Source: Byssochlamys sp. IMV 00236 (taxonomy: Eukaryota; Ascomycota; Eurotiomycetes; Eurotiales; Thermoascaceae). Taken from it: 20,541 bases of DNA. Below are positions 19,775-20,541 of this stretch, in pieces (within the stretch, counting starts at the first letter, position 1; each line of letters opens with the position of its first letter). Position numbers and translations under genes: made by a program. The stretch covers positions 1 to 20,541 of the forward strand of contig MSJH02000140.1 in assembly GCA_001931875.2 (NCBI GenBank). Direction: 5' to 3'. The notes under the pieces were generated by a model that was not told the origin of the DNA, searched no databases, and worked only from the letters and a program-made list of their open reading frames with translations.

Positions 19775-19935
19775 ATGTCGTCCGGGCCGAACAAAATGTC
19801 GCCCAATCAGAAATAAAATGTCGCTTAATTAGAAGTAAAGTGTCGGCCAATCAGGAATTAAATTTCGCTCTCACAAGAACAAAATGTCGTCCAATCAGAA
19901 ATAAGTTTTCGCTGCCATAGGAATAAAATGTCCCC
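19775..19935 (+). repeat. Eight phased 22-bp tandem repeats next to the transposase
   Basis: The core ATGTCG (variants TTTCG, TGTCC) starts at T positions 19776, 19797, 19819, 19841, 19863, 19885, 19907 and 19929: one 21-bp and six 22-bp steps. The unit is approximately AAATGTCGCCCAATCAGAAA plus two bases. CCAATCAG recurs at 19803, 19847 and 19891, exactly 44 bp apart, so the higher-order unit is a dimer. The final unit supplies the ATG of the transposase frame. Confidence 0.85.
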
Positions 19936-20541
19936 TCTTAGTTTTTCTGAGGAAGCTTTTGATTATCTCTTTCTTATAATGTCTATTGTAGCCTTACGAG
20001 ATGAAGAACTCTTTTTTTTATGAAGATGGACAAACAATATTTATAATGAAAACGGTCAATTAACGTATGATCCAATGGAAGATGTCATGTCAACTATCGA
20101 CGATCCCAATATTATTCTTGAAACTTTGGTTGATCATTCTTCTTATATGAAGAATAAGCCATTGGAAAAACAACCAACTGAAAACAAAAAGTCAACTACT
20201 TCAAAGCCAGTGAAAGTTGCCTCAAAGAGGACAAATGCAGACTATGGCATTAATCAGAGGACGACGTTCATCGATCGTATGATCGAATTACCTGTGGGAC
20301 AGAGGTATGCCGCTGTGGTCGGGAGAGAATTAGGTGTCGAAGAACGAACTGCTCAGCGATGGTGGAGAAGCTACGAAGAGACTGGTGAAGTGCCGATCAA
20401 AAAATCAACCAGAAATCCAGGACGCCCAAACAACTTCACAGAGGAACACAAAGCTCACGTCTTGGACCTCGTTGATGACGATCCACAGGTTACTGTTTGT
20501 GATGTAGTTGAAAGTTTGACTAAATCCTTTGAGGATTTTTC
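19928..20541 (+). pseudogene. Tc1/mariner (IS630)-type transposase, N-terminal part, with internal stop
   Basis: From ATG at 19928 the frame reads MSPLSFSEEAFDYLFL and reaches a TGA at 20021-20023. It then continues open in the same frame to the window end (RWTNNIYNENGQLTYD). After an acidic and Lys-rich leader comes a first helix-turn-helix (RYAAVVGRELGVEERTAQRW), a GRPR-like linker NPGRPNNFT (GRP at 20420-20428) and the beginning of a second HTH (VTVCDVVESLTKSF). That bipartite HTH-GRPR-HTH layout is the DNA-binding half of Tc1/mariner-type transposases; the DDE/D catalytic part lies beyond the edge. If translated, an internal start at 20075 would bypass the stop. A spliced 5' exon cannot be excluded, but I found no acceptor that fits. 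Confidence 0.65.

Noticed and set aside
19775..19935. CRISPR array
   Set aside because: Units are contiguous 22-bp copies without unique spacers, in a eukaryotic genome next to a transposase.

Overview
The window looks like nuclear DNA of a filamentous fungus, most likely an early-diverging Mucoromycota (Mucorales-type) species. It is AT-rich. Genes carry many short GT-AG introns of about 47-74 nt. A CX9C complex I subunit is present. Gene space is interleaved with decayed transposable elements. This lineage call is inference from gene style; I could not search a database.

Layout. (1) Left edge to about 3.0 kb, accessory DNA: a partial unknown spliced gene leaves the window on the minus strand (1-284). 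A dead LINE-type retrotransposon 3' end follows on the minus strand (421-900), with a poly(A) tail and a zinc-knuckle reverse-transcriptase C-terminus. Next is an unknown eight-exon minus-strand gene (1527-3036) whose start codon I could not place. (2) 3.0-4.1 kb: upstream region shared by divergent genes. (3) 4134-11940, plus strand: a 2522-residue protein with two N-terminal calponin-homology domains, a very long alpha-helical rod and a C-terminal GAS2/GAR domain. This is the layout of an animal spectraplakin (actin-microtubule crosslinker) without plakin repeats or visible EF-hands. It is the most interesting object here. (4) 12276-12628, plus: a 95-residue twin-CX9C protein, the NDUFS5-like subunit of mitochondrial complex I. 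(5) 12690-15519, minus: an 844-residue protein with two START lipid-binding domains and a hydrophobic C-terminal segment, convergent with the complex I gene and sharing its 3' region. (6) 16664-18192, minus: a 397-residue seven-transmembrane protein with a cysteine-rich N-terminus and a Ser-rich cytoplasmic tail, probably receptor-like. (7) 18.2-19.7 kb: intergenic DNA with two hairpin-forming repeats. (8) Right edge: an array of eight phased 22-bp repeats, with a CCAATCAG box in every second unit, leads into the N-terminal DNA-binding half of a Tc1/mariner (IS630)-type transposase that carries an in-frame stop and is cut off by the window end.

The exon models were assembled by hand. For the spectraplakin, complex I, START and 7TM genes the summed exon lengths are exact multiples of three and the reading frame stays open across every junction, which is the main internal support. 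The genes do not form a pathway; this is ordinary eukaryotic gene order bracketed by mobile-element debris.
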